Shown one piece after another: positions 53,905-62,611 of a stretch of DNA of 64,000 nt (its first letter is position 1; each line of letters starts with the position of its first letter). Origin of the DNA: Micromonospora sp045209745 (lineage in GTDB: Bacteria > Actinomycetota > Actinomycetes > Mycobacteriales > Micromonosporaceae); the NCBI RefSeq assembly GCF_045209745.1, contig NZ_CP109273.1, positions 4,898,001 through 4,962,000 of the forward strand, in the 5' to 3' direction. The notes beneath the pieces were generated by a model, which saw only the letters and a program-made list of their open reading frames with translations, was not told where the DNA came from and did no database searches. Made by a program: the position numbers and the translations under genes.

Positions 53905-55481
53905 TCATCGAGACCGGACTCTGGGGAGGGGTGTCCCAGCCGCCCTGCGTGCTCGAATCGTTCGAGCGTGCGGTCGGCCGCCAACCCGGAGCACTCGCCG
54001 TGAGCGACCCGGAACACCAGCTGACCTACCGTGATCTGGCCGCATGGATCGCCCGCATCATCGGTCTGCTGCGAGAAGCGGGTGTCGGCCCGGGCGACAC
54101 GGTTGCCGTCACCGGACTTCGGTCCGCGGCGATCGTGGCCGCGGCCTGGGCCGTCGTCGGCGCGGGCGCCACCTACCTACCGCTGGACAGCAACTTTCCC
54201 CGCAAGCGTCTCGGCTACATGCTCGCCGAGAGTGGCGCGAAGGTCCTCCTGCACACGGGGCCCGACCCGGAGCTGCCGGCGCCTCGTCGGGTCAGCATCC
54301 CGGCCTGGACCGAGGTGGAGCGGCTGGCAGGGGCTGGCCTGACCTTCGTCCCGTGCACGCCGGACACGCCCGTCTACGTCATCTACACCTCCGGGTCGAC
54401 CGGTAACCCCAAAGGGGTGGCTCTCCCGCACAGCTGCATCGACAACATGGCGCACTGGCAGCGGCACCACTCCGTCCGCCAGGACCTGCGGACTGCGCAG
54501 TTCGCGCCGCTGAACTTCGACATCTGGTTCCAGGAGACGCTCAGTACGCTCGGCGGCGGCGGATCGCTGGTCATCATGCCCGAGGAGTTGCGGCAGGACC
54601 CGATCGAGTTGCTGGACTGGCTCGCGCGAGAGCGGATCGAGCGGCTGTTCCTGCCCTGCGTCGCGCTGCACATGCTGGCGACAGCGGCGACGGCGTTCGA
54701 CTCACTGGCGAACCTCGCCCTCCGCGAGATCAATACCGCCGGCGAGCAACTCGTCTGCACGCCGGCGATCAAGGAATTCTTCCAGCGCCTGCCCGAGTGC
54801 GCTCTCAACAACCACTACGGCCAGAGTGAGTCGCACACGGTGTCGGTGCACACGTTGGCCGGGGAGAGCAGCTCGTGGCCCTCGCTGTCGCCGATCGGTC
54901 TGCCACTGCCGGGTTGCGAGATCCTGCTGGACACCGCCGAGCCCGGTGACTCGCAGATCGGTGAACTGCTCGTGGCCGGATCGCCACTGTCACTGGGATA
55001 CCTGAACCAGCCGGAGTTGAACGCGCAGCGGTATGTGCAGGTCCCCCCGACAGCACACGGGCACACCCGGGCCTTTCGGACCGGTGACCTGGTGAGCGTG
55101 GAGAACGGACTGCTGCACTTCCTCGGTCGTACCGACGACGAAGTCAAGATCCGCGGGTACCGGGTCAACCCGCTCGAGATCGAGGCATGCCTGGGCAGAC
55201 AGCCGGGAGTGGTGGAAGCCGTCTGTGTCCCCGTGAGCATGGGCGCCGGCTCCCGTCAGCTACGAGCAGCCGTGACGGTCGCGGCCACCGCGGAGTTCGA
55301 CGCGGCCACCGCGCTCGCCGCCCTCCGCGAGGAGCTTCCCTGGTACTCGGTCCCACCATCCATCACGGTGCTGCCCGCCCTCCCACGTACGCCGAGTGGA
55401 AAGGCCGACCGAGCCGCCGTCGCGCGGCTGCTGGCTCCGGGCAACCGATCTGCGGTAGCCGCCGACGCAGGGGAGCGATGA
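53901..55481 (+). CDS. Second stand-alone NRPS adenylation enzyme
   Basis: This 526-residue adenylation domain has all core motifs: YTSGSTGNPKG, FDIWFQETLSTL, NHYGQSES, FRTGD, GRTDDEVKIRGYRVNPLEIE and PSGKADR. Read against GrsA, the pocket residues are about D-I-Q-F-N-A-H-T-V, unlike common proteinogenic codes, so an unusual amino acid is likely. The ATG overlaps the FAD gene stop. Downstream lie a pseudo-thioesterase-PCP, an MbtH protein and the Dap genes, making 2,3-diaminopropionate a reasonable substrate guess from context. Confidence 0.9.
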   Translation: MIIETGLWGGVSQPPCVLESFERAVGRQPGALAVSDPEHQLTYRDLAAWIARIIGLLREAGVGPGDTVAVTGLRSAAIVAAAWAVVGAGATYLPLDSNFPRKRLGYMLAESGAKVLLHTGPDPELPAPRRVSIPAWTEVERLAGAGLTFVPCTPDTPVYVIYTSGSTGNPKGVALPHSCIDNMAHWQRHHSVRQDLRTAQFAPLNFDIWFQETLSTLGGGGSLVIMPEELRQDPIELLDWLARERIERLFLPCVALHMLATAATAFDSLANLALREINTAGEQLVCTPAIKEFFQRLPECALNNHYGQSESHTVSVHTLAGESSSWPSLSPIGLPLPGCEILLDTAEPGDSQIGELLVAGSPLSLGYLNQPELNAQRYVQVPPTAHGHTRAFRTGDLVSVENGLLHFLGRTDDEVKIRGYRVNPLEIEACLGRQPGVVEAVCVPVSMGAGSRQLRAAVTVAATAEFDAATALAALREELPWYSVPPSITVLPALPRTPSGKADRAAVARLLAPGNRSAVAADAGER

Positions 55482-55485
55482 GACC

Positions 55486-56541
55486 GTGTCCGCCAATCCA
55501 AGGCTTCTTGTCCTCGACTACCCGGGTCGGCGACCCGAGGCGCACATCAGCGAGATGCATCTCGACCGATCCGGGTTCGATTGCCAGGATCTGCTGACGT
55601 CCCCGATGCCGACCGCGCTGACGACTCCGGCGTACGCCAGCGAGCTCTTCGCGCGGCAGCGACCAGATCGCCCGGTGGCTCTGGTCGCGTACTGCGCCGC
55701 CGCGCCACTGGCTGTCGCGATGGCCGCACTCCTGGTGGGCCCTGCCGGGCCCGTGCCCATCGTGCTGCTCGACCCGCAGCAGACTCCACCGTCCGAGATC
55801 CTCCACGAGTACCACGAGGTCGTGCGTCAGGTCGAGGGCCGAGCACCCAATGTCGAGCGACCGCCGCTGCTCGACATCGAGGGACTGCTCGCCACTCCCG
55901 AGACGCTGGTGAAGCGCATCGGGGAGGACCTGCGCCTTCGTGCGCGGCTGGCCCTGGCCGCGTTCGGTTTCGGCGACGCCGACGTCAGCGGCCCGGTGGA
56001 GGGCGTGGTCGGCGTCTACGTCGAATGGCTCACGTTCCTCGTAGCAGCGCACCACGACGAGCAGCCGGCGCCGCGGGGCCCGATCCTGCAGGTGATCTCA
56101 CAGGGTCATCCGGCCGACGCCGGCTGGCTGGGAGCGACCGACCTCCAAACCGTCCGCGTGTCGTGCGACCGACCGGAGCTGGCTGCCGACGCCGAGGCGC
56201 GGGCGGCGGTCCTCGACTTCCTCCACGGGATCACCTCCGGGGCCTCGACCGAGACGAAAGGCGAGGAACAGAACGTGCAGGCTGACCTTGTCACCGAGAC
56301 CGAACTCGCCCTGGCCCGGATGTGGGCGGACGTCCTTGGGGTCGACGTCGTCGGCCGTGGCGACAACTTCTTCGACCTCGGCGGGGACTCGATGCTCGCG
56401 ACCAGGTTGGTGCTGTCGGCCCGGCGTACCTGGAACGTGGACTTCAGCGTCCGGGTGCTCGTCGACTCGCCGGTGCTCAAGGATCTGGCCGACCGGATCG
56501 ACGTGCTGGTCGGCGCCGCGACCACCGGATCCCGTCGATGA
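55486..56541 (+). CDS. Cys-type pseudo-thioesterase fused to a C-terminal PCP
   Basis: This 351-residue protein has an N-terminal thioesterase-like region of about 240 residues and a C-terminal carrier domain (DNFFDLGGDSMLATRLV, Ser intact). The elbow reads VAYCAAAPLAVAMAALL, with Cys in the nucleophile place. The expected GDH motif reads SCDRPELA, so the His is missing. The order TE-PCP is the reverse of normal NRPS termini. It directly follows an A gene (GTG four bases after its stop), which probably loads the PCP. The role of the N-terminal domain may be binding rather than hydrolysis. Confidence 0.8.
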   Translation: MSANPRLLVLDYPGRRPEAHISEMHLDRSGFDCQDLLTSPMPTALTTPAYASELFARQRPDRPVALVAYCAAAPLAVAMAALLVGPAGPVPIVLLDPQQTPPSEILHEYHEVVRQVEGRAPNVERPPLLDIEGLLATPETLVKRIGEDLRLRARLALAAFGFGDADVSGPVEGVVGVYVEWLTFLVAAHHDEQPAPRGPILQVISQGHPADAGWLGATDLQTVRVSCDRPELAADAEARAAVLDFLHGITSGASTETKGEEQNVQADLVTETELALARMWADVLGVDVVGRGDNFFDLGGDSMLATRLVLSARRTWNVDFSVRVLVDSPVLKDLADRIDVLVGAATTGSRR

Positions 56542-56652
56542 GCTGGTCGGCAACGGGCAAGGTGCCCGGTCTGTCCGCAGCGCGCACGATCGATGCAGAC
56601 GGCTGGCCCGGCACTCGAGCGAAAGTGATCAACAGCGAAGCGAGGAGCACCC

Positions 56653-56862
56653 GTGTCCAACCCGTTTGACGACGCCGACGCTCGATATCGCGTTCTGGTG
56701 AACGACGAAGCCCAGTACTCACTGTGGCCCGCCGCCATCGCCTGTCCTGACGGTTGGGTCGTCGTCCATGACGACGACTCCCGCTCTGCCTGCCTCGAGT
56801 ACATCGAGGATCACTGGACAGACATGCGTCCGGCAAGCCTCGTCCGCTCCCAGGATGGCTGA
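56653..56862 (+). CDS. MbtH-like protein
   Basis: This 69-residue protein matches the MbtH family, small partners that many adenylation domains need for folding or activity. SNPFDDADARYRVLVNDEAQYSLWP and the later DHWTDMRP carry the conserved Asn-Pro-Phe and Trp residues. The GTG has GAGGAG seven bases upstream. Lying between A domain/PCP genes and Dap genes, it probably serves several A domains of the cluster. Confidence 0.95.
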   Translation: MSNPFDDADARYRVLVNDEAQYSLWPAAIACPDGWVVVHDDDSRSACLEYIEDHWTDMRPASLVRSQDG

Positions 56863-56931
56863 GAGCCCAGCGGGTACGGTGCCGGCCCACCGGCTGATGC
56901 CGCCCGCGTACCACTGGCGTAGCGAGGACCG

Positions 56932-57897
56932 ATGATCTTCAACGCTGCGTACGACATCGTCACCGACGACATCTTTCTCGACCTGGCCGGGTTCGTCCCC
57001 GGGGTCGATCTGAACCTGAAGCTGGAGGGCCTGAATCCCGCCGGGTCCATCAAGCTGAAGACCGCCGTCGGGCTGATCGAAGACCTGATCAGCAGATCCG
57101 GCATCGGCCCCGGCGACCGGCTGATCGAATCGTCCTCCGGCAACCTCGGTATCGCCCTCGGAACCGTGTGCGTCACCCGGGGGATCAGTCTCACGATCGT
57201 CGCCGATCCCAACACCAACGCGGCCGCCATCCGCACGATGCGGGCGCAGGGCACCACTGTCGTGGTCGTCACCGAACGGGACGCCAACGGTGGGTTCCTG
57301 CAAACCCGGATCGACTACATCCGGTCCCAGCTGAAGCAGGACCGGAAGCTGTTCTGGCCCAACCAGTACGCCAACCGGGCCAACAGTTCTGCGCACTACC
57401 GGCAGACAGCCCGCAGCATCCTCGACGAACTGCCCGATGTTGGCGCCGTGGTCATCGGGGTGAGCACCTCCGGCACACTCATGGGCTGTCTGGAGTTCTT
57501 CCGCGAGCACCGCCCGACCACCCGGATCATCGCCGTCGACTCCGAAGGATCGATCCTCTTCGCGGACCAGGGCGCTCCGCGCCTCATTCCCGGCCTGGGC
57601 GCGAGCCTCCGTCCCGAGCTGCTCGTCGACGGCGGCGACTACGAGCGGGTGGTGGTGCCGGAAGTGGAGACGGTCTCCGCGTGCCACCTCGTGGCGCGCC
57701 GGTATGGACTGCTGGTCGGTGGGTCCACCGGTACGGTGCTCGCCGCGGTGCGTCGCCTGGCACCGACGTTCCGGAACGGGAAACCGGTGGTGGCCATCTC
57801 GCCAGACACCGGGGAACGGTACGTCGACACCATCTACTCCGAGAAGTGGGTGGCTGAGCACTTCCCGGGAATCGACTCGGTCCTGGCTCGGTGGTGA
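56932..57897 (+). CDS. sbnA: SbnA, N-(2-amino-2-carboxyethyl)-L-glutamate synthase
   Basis: This 321-residue PLP enzyme of the cysteine-synthase fold matches SbnA, which joins O-phospho-L-serine and glutamate in the first step to 2,3-diaminopropionate. The PLP Lys is in LEGLNPAGSIKLKTAVGLIEDL, the phosphate-binding loop is in ESSSGNLGIALG, and GVSTSGTLMG is also typical. It is followed nine bases later by sbnB, the second step of the same route. ATG 56932 follows GAGGA. Confidence 0.95.
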   Translation: MIFNAAYDIVTDDIFLDLAGFVPGVDLNLKLEGLNPAGSIKLKTAVGLIEDLISRSGIGPGDRLIESSSGNLGIALGTVCVTRGISLTIVADPNTNAAAIRTMRAQGTTVVVVTERDANGGFLQTRIDYIRSQLKQDRKLFWPNQYANRANSSAHYRQTARSILDELPDVGAVVIGVSTSGTLMGCLEFFREHRPTTRIIAVDSEGSILFADQGAPRLIPGLGASLRPELLVDGGDYERVVVPEVETVSACHLVARRYGLLVGGSTGTVLAAVRRLAPTFRNGKPVVAISPDTGERYVDTIYSEKWVAEHFPGIDSVLARW

Positions 57898-57906
57898 GGA
57901 GTCCGA

Positions 57907-58890
57907 ATGTTTCAGATCGTGCCGCACGCGGTCGCTGTCGATGCGCTGAGCGGCTCCCGTGACGCCGTCCTGACCGCGGTCAAGAAGGCGTATCTCGCCC
58001 ATGACAGAGGTCAGACCGTCAACCCGTCCAGCCACTTCCTGCGTTTCCCGGACCGGCCGGCGGACCGCATCATCGCCCTGCCGGCGTACCTGGGCGGCGA
58101 GGTCGGGATGCCTGGGCTCAAATGGATCAGCAGCTTCCCCGGCAACCACGAACTCGGTCTGCCCAGAGCGTCAGCCGTGCTGCTGCTCAACGACGACCGG
58201 ACCGGCCGACCCGTGGCCTGCCTCGAGTCGGCACAGATCAGCGCCGTGCGTACCGCCGCGTCCGCAGCTCTGGCGGCGCGAGCTCTTCGACCCGGGAACG
58301 GGCCGGCCAGTGTCGGCTTCGTCGGTGCTGGCGTGATCGCGCGCACCATCGCTGACTTCCTCCATCACACAGGGCTGCCGGTGACCCATTTCTTGTGCCA
58401 CGATCTCGTGCCCGAGCGGGCCCAGCAGTTCGTCGGTCACGGGGAGAAGCACTGGCCAGGGTCCGGCGGTGTCGCGGACCTGGATGCCACACTCGGCTGC
58501 GACGTGATCGTCTTCGCGACCACCGCGGGAAAGCCCTACCTGCCGGAGACCCTGCGTTTCGCACCGGGACAGACCGTTCTCAACATCTCGCTGCGCGACA
58601 TCCACCCGCAGACCCTGCTCGCCGCACAGAACATCGTCGACGACGTGGATCACTGCCTGCGCGCGCAGACCTCACCCCATCTGGCCGAGGAGCTCTCCGG
58701 CGGACGCGACTTCGTCACGGGAACACTCGCCGACGTCCTGCTCGGCAGGTGCGAACTGCGAACGCGGGAACCGGTCGTGTTCTCGCCGTTCGGTCTCGGC
58801 GTCCTCGACATCGCACTCGGCGCCATCGTTCTTGACCACGCGAAGAGCGATTCGCGCACCGTCACGGTGGCGAACTTCTTCGAGGACTGA
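57907..58890 (+). CDS. sbnB: SbnB, ornithine-cyclodeaminase-like dehydrogenase for Dap formation
   Basis: This 327-residue protein matches SbnB, which oxidatively splits the SbnA product into 2,3-diaminopropionate and 2-oxoglutarate using NAD. LPAYLGGEVGMPGLKWISSFPGN and the cofactor motif VGFVGAGVIARTIADFL are characteristic, with SLRDIHPQTLLAAQNIVDDVDHC further on. The ATG has GAGGAG upstream and starts ten bases after the sbnA stop. The pair makes the Dap supply in this window complete. Confidence 0.95.
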   Translation: MFQIVPHAVAVDALSGSRDAVLTAVKKAYLAHDRGQTVNPSSHFLRFPDRPADRIIALPAYLGGEVGMPGLKWISSFPGNHELGLPRASAVLLLNDDRTGRPVACLESAQISAVRTAASAALAARALRPGNGPASVGFVGAGVIARTIADFLHHTGLPVTHFLCHDLVPERAQQFVGHGEKHWPGSGGVADLDATLGCDVIVFATTAGKPYLPETLRFAPGQTVLNISLRDIHPQTLLAAQNIVDDVDHCLRAQTSPHLAEELSGGRDFVTGTLADVLLGRCELRTREPVVFSPFGLGVLDIALGAIVLDHAKSDSRTVTVANFFED

Positions 58891-58907
58891 CCCGCAAGGA
58901 GGCACCG

Positions 58908-60077
58908 GTGGGTGAGGCACGGCTGGAGTCCGGTGTGCACGGACACGAGACTTACACCTACGACTACGACAGGACGCTGCTGCCCGGCCCCGACTCCGGG
59001 GCCGGCATGTGGCGGTATCAGCGCCTGCTGCCACGCCCTGACGTGTCCACCCGGTACCCGCTACCGGTCGGGGGCACGCCGTTGCGTCCGGTGCGGGAGC
59101 TGCGGCAGCGACTCGGACTGCCGGGACTGTGGCTCAAGGACGAGACAGTGGGACCGAGCGCCTCCAACAAGGACCGGGCGACGGCTCTCGTGATCGACCA
59201 GGGACTGCGTGTCGGCGTCGGTGTCGTCTCGACGGCGTCGACCGGTAACGCCGCTCTGTCGACCGCCATCGGCGGCGCGGCCGCGGGAATGGCCGTCGTC
59301 ATCTTCGTGCCCGCCGACTGCGCGCCGGCCAAGGTCGAGCTGATGACGGCGATGGGTGCGTACGTCTTCCGGGTCCGCGAGGGCTATCGGGCCGCGTTCG
59401 AGCTGTCCCGGCGCGCCGCGGCCCAGTTCCACTGGCTGGACCGCTGCACCGGGCTGAATCCGCTGACCATCGAGGCCAAGAAGACGGCCTCCTTCGAGGT
59501 CTGGGAGCAGCTCGGCGACCGTACGCCGGATGTGGTGGTGCTGCCCGTCGGTGACGGTGTGACCCTGATCGGCGCGGCCAAGGGCTTCCGGGAACTGGTC
59601 GCCTGCGGCGCGCTGGAAAGGGTTCCCCGGGTGGTCGCGGTGCAGGCGCGAGACTGCGCGCCGCTGGCCGCGCAGTGGCATGGCGTCCAGGCGCCGGCCC
59701 GGTGGCGAGGCACGGTCGCCGACGGCATCGAGGTTCCGGAGCCGATGCTCGGCGACTGGGCCATCGACGAGGTCCGTCACTCCGGCGGCGACTTCGTCAC
59801 CGTCAGCGACGCCGAGATCCTGGACGCGGTCGAGTTGCTGGCCGACGCGGCGCAGGTCGCGACCGAGCCTGCCGGGGCCGCGGCGGTCGCGGGTCTGCGC
59901 CGGGCGTGCGCCGCGGGGCTGGTCGCTCCGGACGAGACGGTGGTCGCCTGGGTGACCGGCGCGAACCTGCCGGTCGCTCCGGTCGAGGTGGACAGGCCCG
60001 GCGTGGTCTTCACCATCTCGGCCGGCCTCGACGCGGTGGCCGCGGCGCTGGCCGGTACGTCCGTTCGGGTCACCTGA
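58908..60077 (+). CDS. Threonine-synthase-like PLP enzyme
   Basis: This 389-residue fold-type II PLP enzyme resembles threonine synthase. The PLP Lys is in LWLKDETVGPSASNKDRATALVI (usual GSFKDRG form altered), STASTGNAALSTAIGGAAAGM holds the phosphate loop, and VLPVGDGVTLIGAAKGFREL is also typical. GTG 58908 has AAGGAGG upstream and is coupled to sbnB. It could make a substituted amino acid by beta- or gamma-replacement or supply a phosphorylated precursor. Primary threonine synthesis is less likely from the context. A convergent terminator follows. Confidence 0.85.
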   Translation: MGEARLESGVHGHETYTYDYDRTLLPGPDSGAGMWRYQRLLPRPDVSTRYPLPVGGTPLRPVRELRQRLGLPGLWLKDETVGPSASNKDRATALVIDQGLRVGVGVVSTASTGNAALSTAIGGAAAGMAVVIFVPADCAPAKVELMTAMGAYVFRVREGYRAAFELSRRAAAQFHWLDRCTGLNPLTIEAKKTASFEVWEQLGDRTPDVVVLPVGDGVTLIGAAKGFRELVACGALERVPRVVAVQARDCAPLAAQWHGVQAPARWRGTVADGIEVPEPMLGDWAIDEVRHSGGDFVTVSDAEILDAVELLADAAQVATEPAGAAAVAGLRRACAAGLVAPDETVVAWVTGANLPVAPVEVDRPGVVFTISAGLDAVAAALAGTSVRVT

Positions 60078-60105
60078 GCCCGGCCAGGGCGTCTGCCGGA
60101 TGGGA

Positions 60106-60133
60106 GTGGGGCGGCGGTCACCCGCCGCCCCAC
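60106..60133. terminator. Hairpin between the converging PLP enzyme and hydrolase genes
   Basis: GTGGGGCGGCGG (60106-60117) pairs perfectly with CCGCCGCCCCAC (60122-60133) around TCAC. It is placed between two stops and probably works in both directions. Confidence 0.8.
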
Positions 60134-60163
60134 CGTCGAGGTCTGACCCCGGCCGCGACCGGG

Positions 60164-61042
60164 CTATCTCCGCTCGGACAACCACTCATGTGCCTCAGGC
60201 AGGCGCCTCTGCGCCAGCGTCCCGTGCCCGTCGTCGTCGAACCACCGGGCGTCCGCTCCGGGAATCTGCCGGGCCAGCCATTCGCCGTGCGCGAACGGCA
60301 CGAAGACGTCCCGTCGGCCGTACATGAGCAGGACCGGGACAGCGACGTCGGCGAGGTCGAACCCCCACGGCCGTACCTGGGAGCCGCTGTCGTCCCACCA
60401 TCCCTGGATGCCCGGCGCAAGGCCGGCGCTCCGGCAGGAGGACAGGAACTGGTGGTACCTGCCGAGCGTGACCGCGGCATCCTCCCGGGCGGGCGTCCAC
60501 GCGTCGGCGTCGACCGCATCGTCCGCCGACGCGAGGAGGAACTCCTCCCGGTCCTGGTCCATCTTCTTCCGCGCCGCGTCCGGGTCGGTGAGGTACATGC
60601 GGGTGTCGTCGACGTCGTCCCGGTACATGTCGGCGAACCAGTCGAGGCCCTCGGGCTCGAACGGCGCCATGCCGGCCAGCACGACGGCGGCGGTCACCAG
60701 ATCCGGCAGCAGGGCGGCGCACGCCAGCGCGGGTGGCCCACCGCCTGAAAATCCCCACGTCCCCAGGCGGTCGATGTCCAGCTCGGCGCAAATCGCGCGG
60801 ACGTCGTCGGCGGTGTCGGCGACGGTGCGGCCCGGCCCTGGCGAGGAGTCACCGTAGCCCGGCCTGTCGTAACTGATCAGCCGCAGCCCCCGTTCGGCGG
60901 CGTCGCGCACCCACGGACCGTGGAAGGCGGCTCTCCGGGAACTCGGCGTGCCGTGGTGGGCGAGGATCGGCCAGCCGGCGGGATCGCCCCACTCCTCGAC
61001 GGCCAACAGCCGACCGTCCGACGTCCGTACGGTGTGGCGCAT
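60164..61042 (-). CDS. Alpha/beta hydrolase
   Basis: This 292-residue alpha/beta hydrolase has the HG region ILAHHGTPSSRRAAF, the nucleophile elbow GTWGFSGGGPPALACA, the acid in LLMYGRRDVFVPF and the catalytic His in DDDGHGTLAQRR. ATG 61042 follows AAGGAGG; the frame is open further upstream without similarity. Such enzymes hydrolyse esters or act as epoxide hydrolases or haloperoxidase-like enzymes. The substrate here is unknown. It is divergent from the solute-binding-protein gene. Confidence 0.88.
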   Translation of the reverse strand: MRHTVRTSDGRLLAVEEWGDPAGWPILAHHGTPSSRRAAFHGPWVRDAAERGLRLISYDRPGYGDSSPGPGRTVADTADDVRAICAELDIDRLGTWGFSGGGPPALACAALLPDLVTAAVVLAGMAPFEPEGLDWFADMYRDDVDDTRMYLTDPDAARKKMDQDREEFLLASADDAVDADAWTPAREDAAVTLGRYHQFLSSCRSAGLAPGIQGWWDDSGSQVRPWGFDLADVAVPVLLMYGRRDVFVPFAHGEWLARQIPGADARWFDDDGHGTLAQRRLPEAHEWLSERR

Positions 61043-61234
61043 CCTGCCTCCTTCGCGCTGGGTTCGCACAGCCGTAGCCATCAGAGCACGGTGGCCCGGA
61101 GCGGCAACCTTCACGATTGCCCGACCTCTGCCGCGGTGAGCAAAACCGAAGGCGCGGTCGGCTGCGCCCCGCTGACACGATCGACTCACGCCTGCTCACC
61201 ACCCCGCGCTGCCGGCATGAATGAAGGAGCTGAC

Positions 61235-62578
61235 ATGACGCAACAGCCGAAGATCAAGATCAATGTGTGGCTGACGGATCCGGCCAGCTGGGCAACCAAC
61301 GAGGCGGACATCGCGGTCTCCGCTGCCTCTGAGTTCAACGAGGCGCACCCGGAGTACCAGGTCGAGATCAACCGACACGACTTCCGTACGATGCCCGCCG
61401 AGGTGGCGCGAGCGGCGGAGCACGGGGAGACGCCCGACATCGCGGAGTACCACTTCACCGCCACCCGCGCCGCCATGGACATGCTCGGGCCGGATGGGAA
61501 CCCCCTGTTCACGCCCGTCGGGCGAGCCATCGCGGGGCGGACCGAGGTCCTCGGTGAGCGCGTCGTGCTCGACGACATGGTGCCCGCGGCGCGCGACTAC
61601 TTCCGCTACCAGAGCGAGCTGATGGCCATCCCGCGTACGGCCTCCGGGATCGTGCTCTACGCCAACATGGACCTCCTCGCCAAGGCCGGCATCACCGAGC
61701 CGCCCCGAACCTGGCTCGAGGTCACGGCGGCCTGCGAGGCACTCGCCAAGCTGCCCAACGGGCCCACGCACGGCATCGCCTGGCCCAACTTCTACTGGGT
61801 CTTCCTCCAGTCGGTCGCCCAGCAGGGTGGACTGATCACGGATCGCGACAACGGTCGGTCCGGCCGCGCCGAGAAGGTGAACCTGGCCTCGGCCGAGATG
61901 ATGAACTACGTCCGGTGGTGGCAAGGCCTCCACCGCGACGGCCACTACCTCTACACGGGCGAGCTCCTGGACTTCGCGGGCGGCTACGCCGCGTTCGAGG
62001 AGCAGCGGATCGGGCTCTTCCTCAGCTCCTCGGTGGACGCGTCGCACCTGTTGGACCGGGGTGAGCGGCACGGGTTCACCGTGGCGGTGCGCCCCATGCC
62101 CTACAACGACGATGTTCCCCTGGCCGGCAACATGATGGGCGGATTCGCGCTGTGGCTCGCCGCGGGCCTGAGCCAGGCGAAACAGGATGGTGCGCTGGCG
62201 TTCATCCAGTACCTGAACCGGCCGAGCAACGCCGCGGAGTGGGCCAAACGCCACCACCGCATCCCGATCAGCAGGGCGGCGGTCGACGTCCTCCACGAGG
62301 AGGGCTGGTACCGCGACAACCCGCGTCTTCGCGTGGCCGGCGAACAGCTCGAGGCCGCGGACGGCTCGCCGGCGGCGCTCGGTCCTCTGCTCGGAGGGCA
62401 GGCGGGCATCATGGGCGAGATCACCAGCGCGATGCACGACGTCCTGACCAATGGCGCCGAGCCCCACGCCAGGTTCGCCGAGGCGACCCGACGGGCACAG
62501 CAGATCCTCGACGCCTACAACTCGTACTGCGACGGGCCTCCCCGCCGCACCCCCAATGACCTCGCCGTCAGCCTGTAG
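61235..62578 (+). CDS. Solute-binding-protein homologue without signal peptide
   Basis: This 447-residue protein resembles family 1 extracellular solute-binding proteins of ABC sugar importers. KIKINVWLTDPASW, AASEFNEAHPEYQVEIN, GIVLYANMDLLAKAGITEPPRTWLEV and NMMGGFALWLAAGLSQ are typical. It starts directly with the first beta strand, with no signal peptide or lipobox Cys, so it should stay in the cytoplasm. No permease or ATPase genes lie nearby. ATG 61235 follows GAAGGAG; an ATG six codons upstream adds nothing signal-like. It may bind the pathway product or an intermediate, for example for self-protection; this is inference. Confidence 0.82.
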   Translation: MTQQPKIKINVWLTDPASWATNEADIAVSAASEFNEAHPEYQVEINRHDFRTMPAEVARAAEHGETPDIAEYHFTATRAAMDMLGPDGNPLFTPVGRAIAGRTEVLGERVVLDDMVPAARDYFRYQSELMAIPRTASGIVLYANMDLLAKAGITEPPRTWLEVTAACEALAKLPNGPTHGIAWPNFYWVFLQSVAQQGGLITDRDNGRSGRAEKVNLASAEMMNYVRWWQGLHRDGHYLYTGELLDFAGGYAAFEEQRIGLFLSSSVDASHLLDRGERHGFTVAVRPMPYNDDVPLAGNMMGGFALWLAAGLSQAKQDGALAFIQYLNRPSNAAEWAKRHHRIPISRAAVDVLHEEGWYRDNPRLRVAGEQLEAADGSPAALGPLLGGQAGIMGEITSAMHDVLTNGAEPHARFAEATRRAQQILDAYNSYCDGPPRRTPNDLAVSL

Positions 62579-62611
62579 CCGACGCCCTGGCATCACCGTC
62601 TGGAGGTCGTG

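Noticed and set aside
56538..56669. 43-residue frame between the TE-PCP and MbtH genes
   Set aside because: It overlaps the MbtH start in another frame and has no ribosome binding site of its own. Probably chance.
61235..62578. Ordinary ABC sugar importer binding protein
   Set aside because: There is no signal peptide or lipobox and no permease or ATPase genes nearby, so a conventional import role is not supported.
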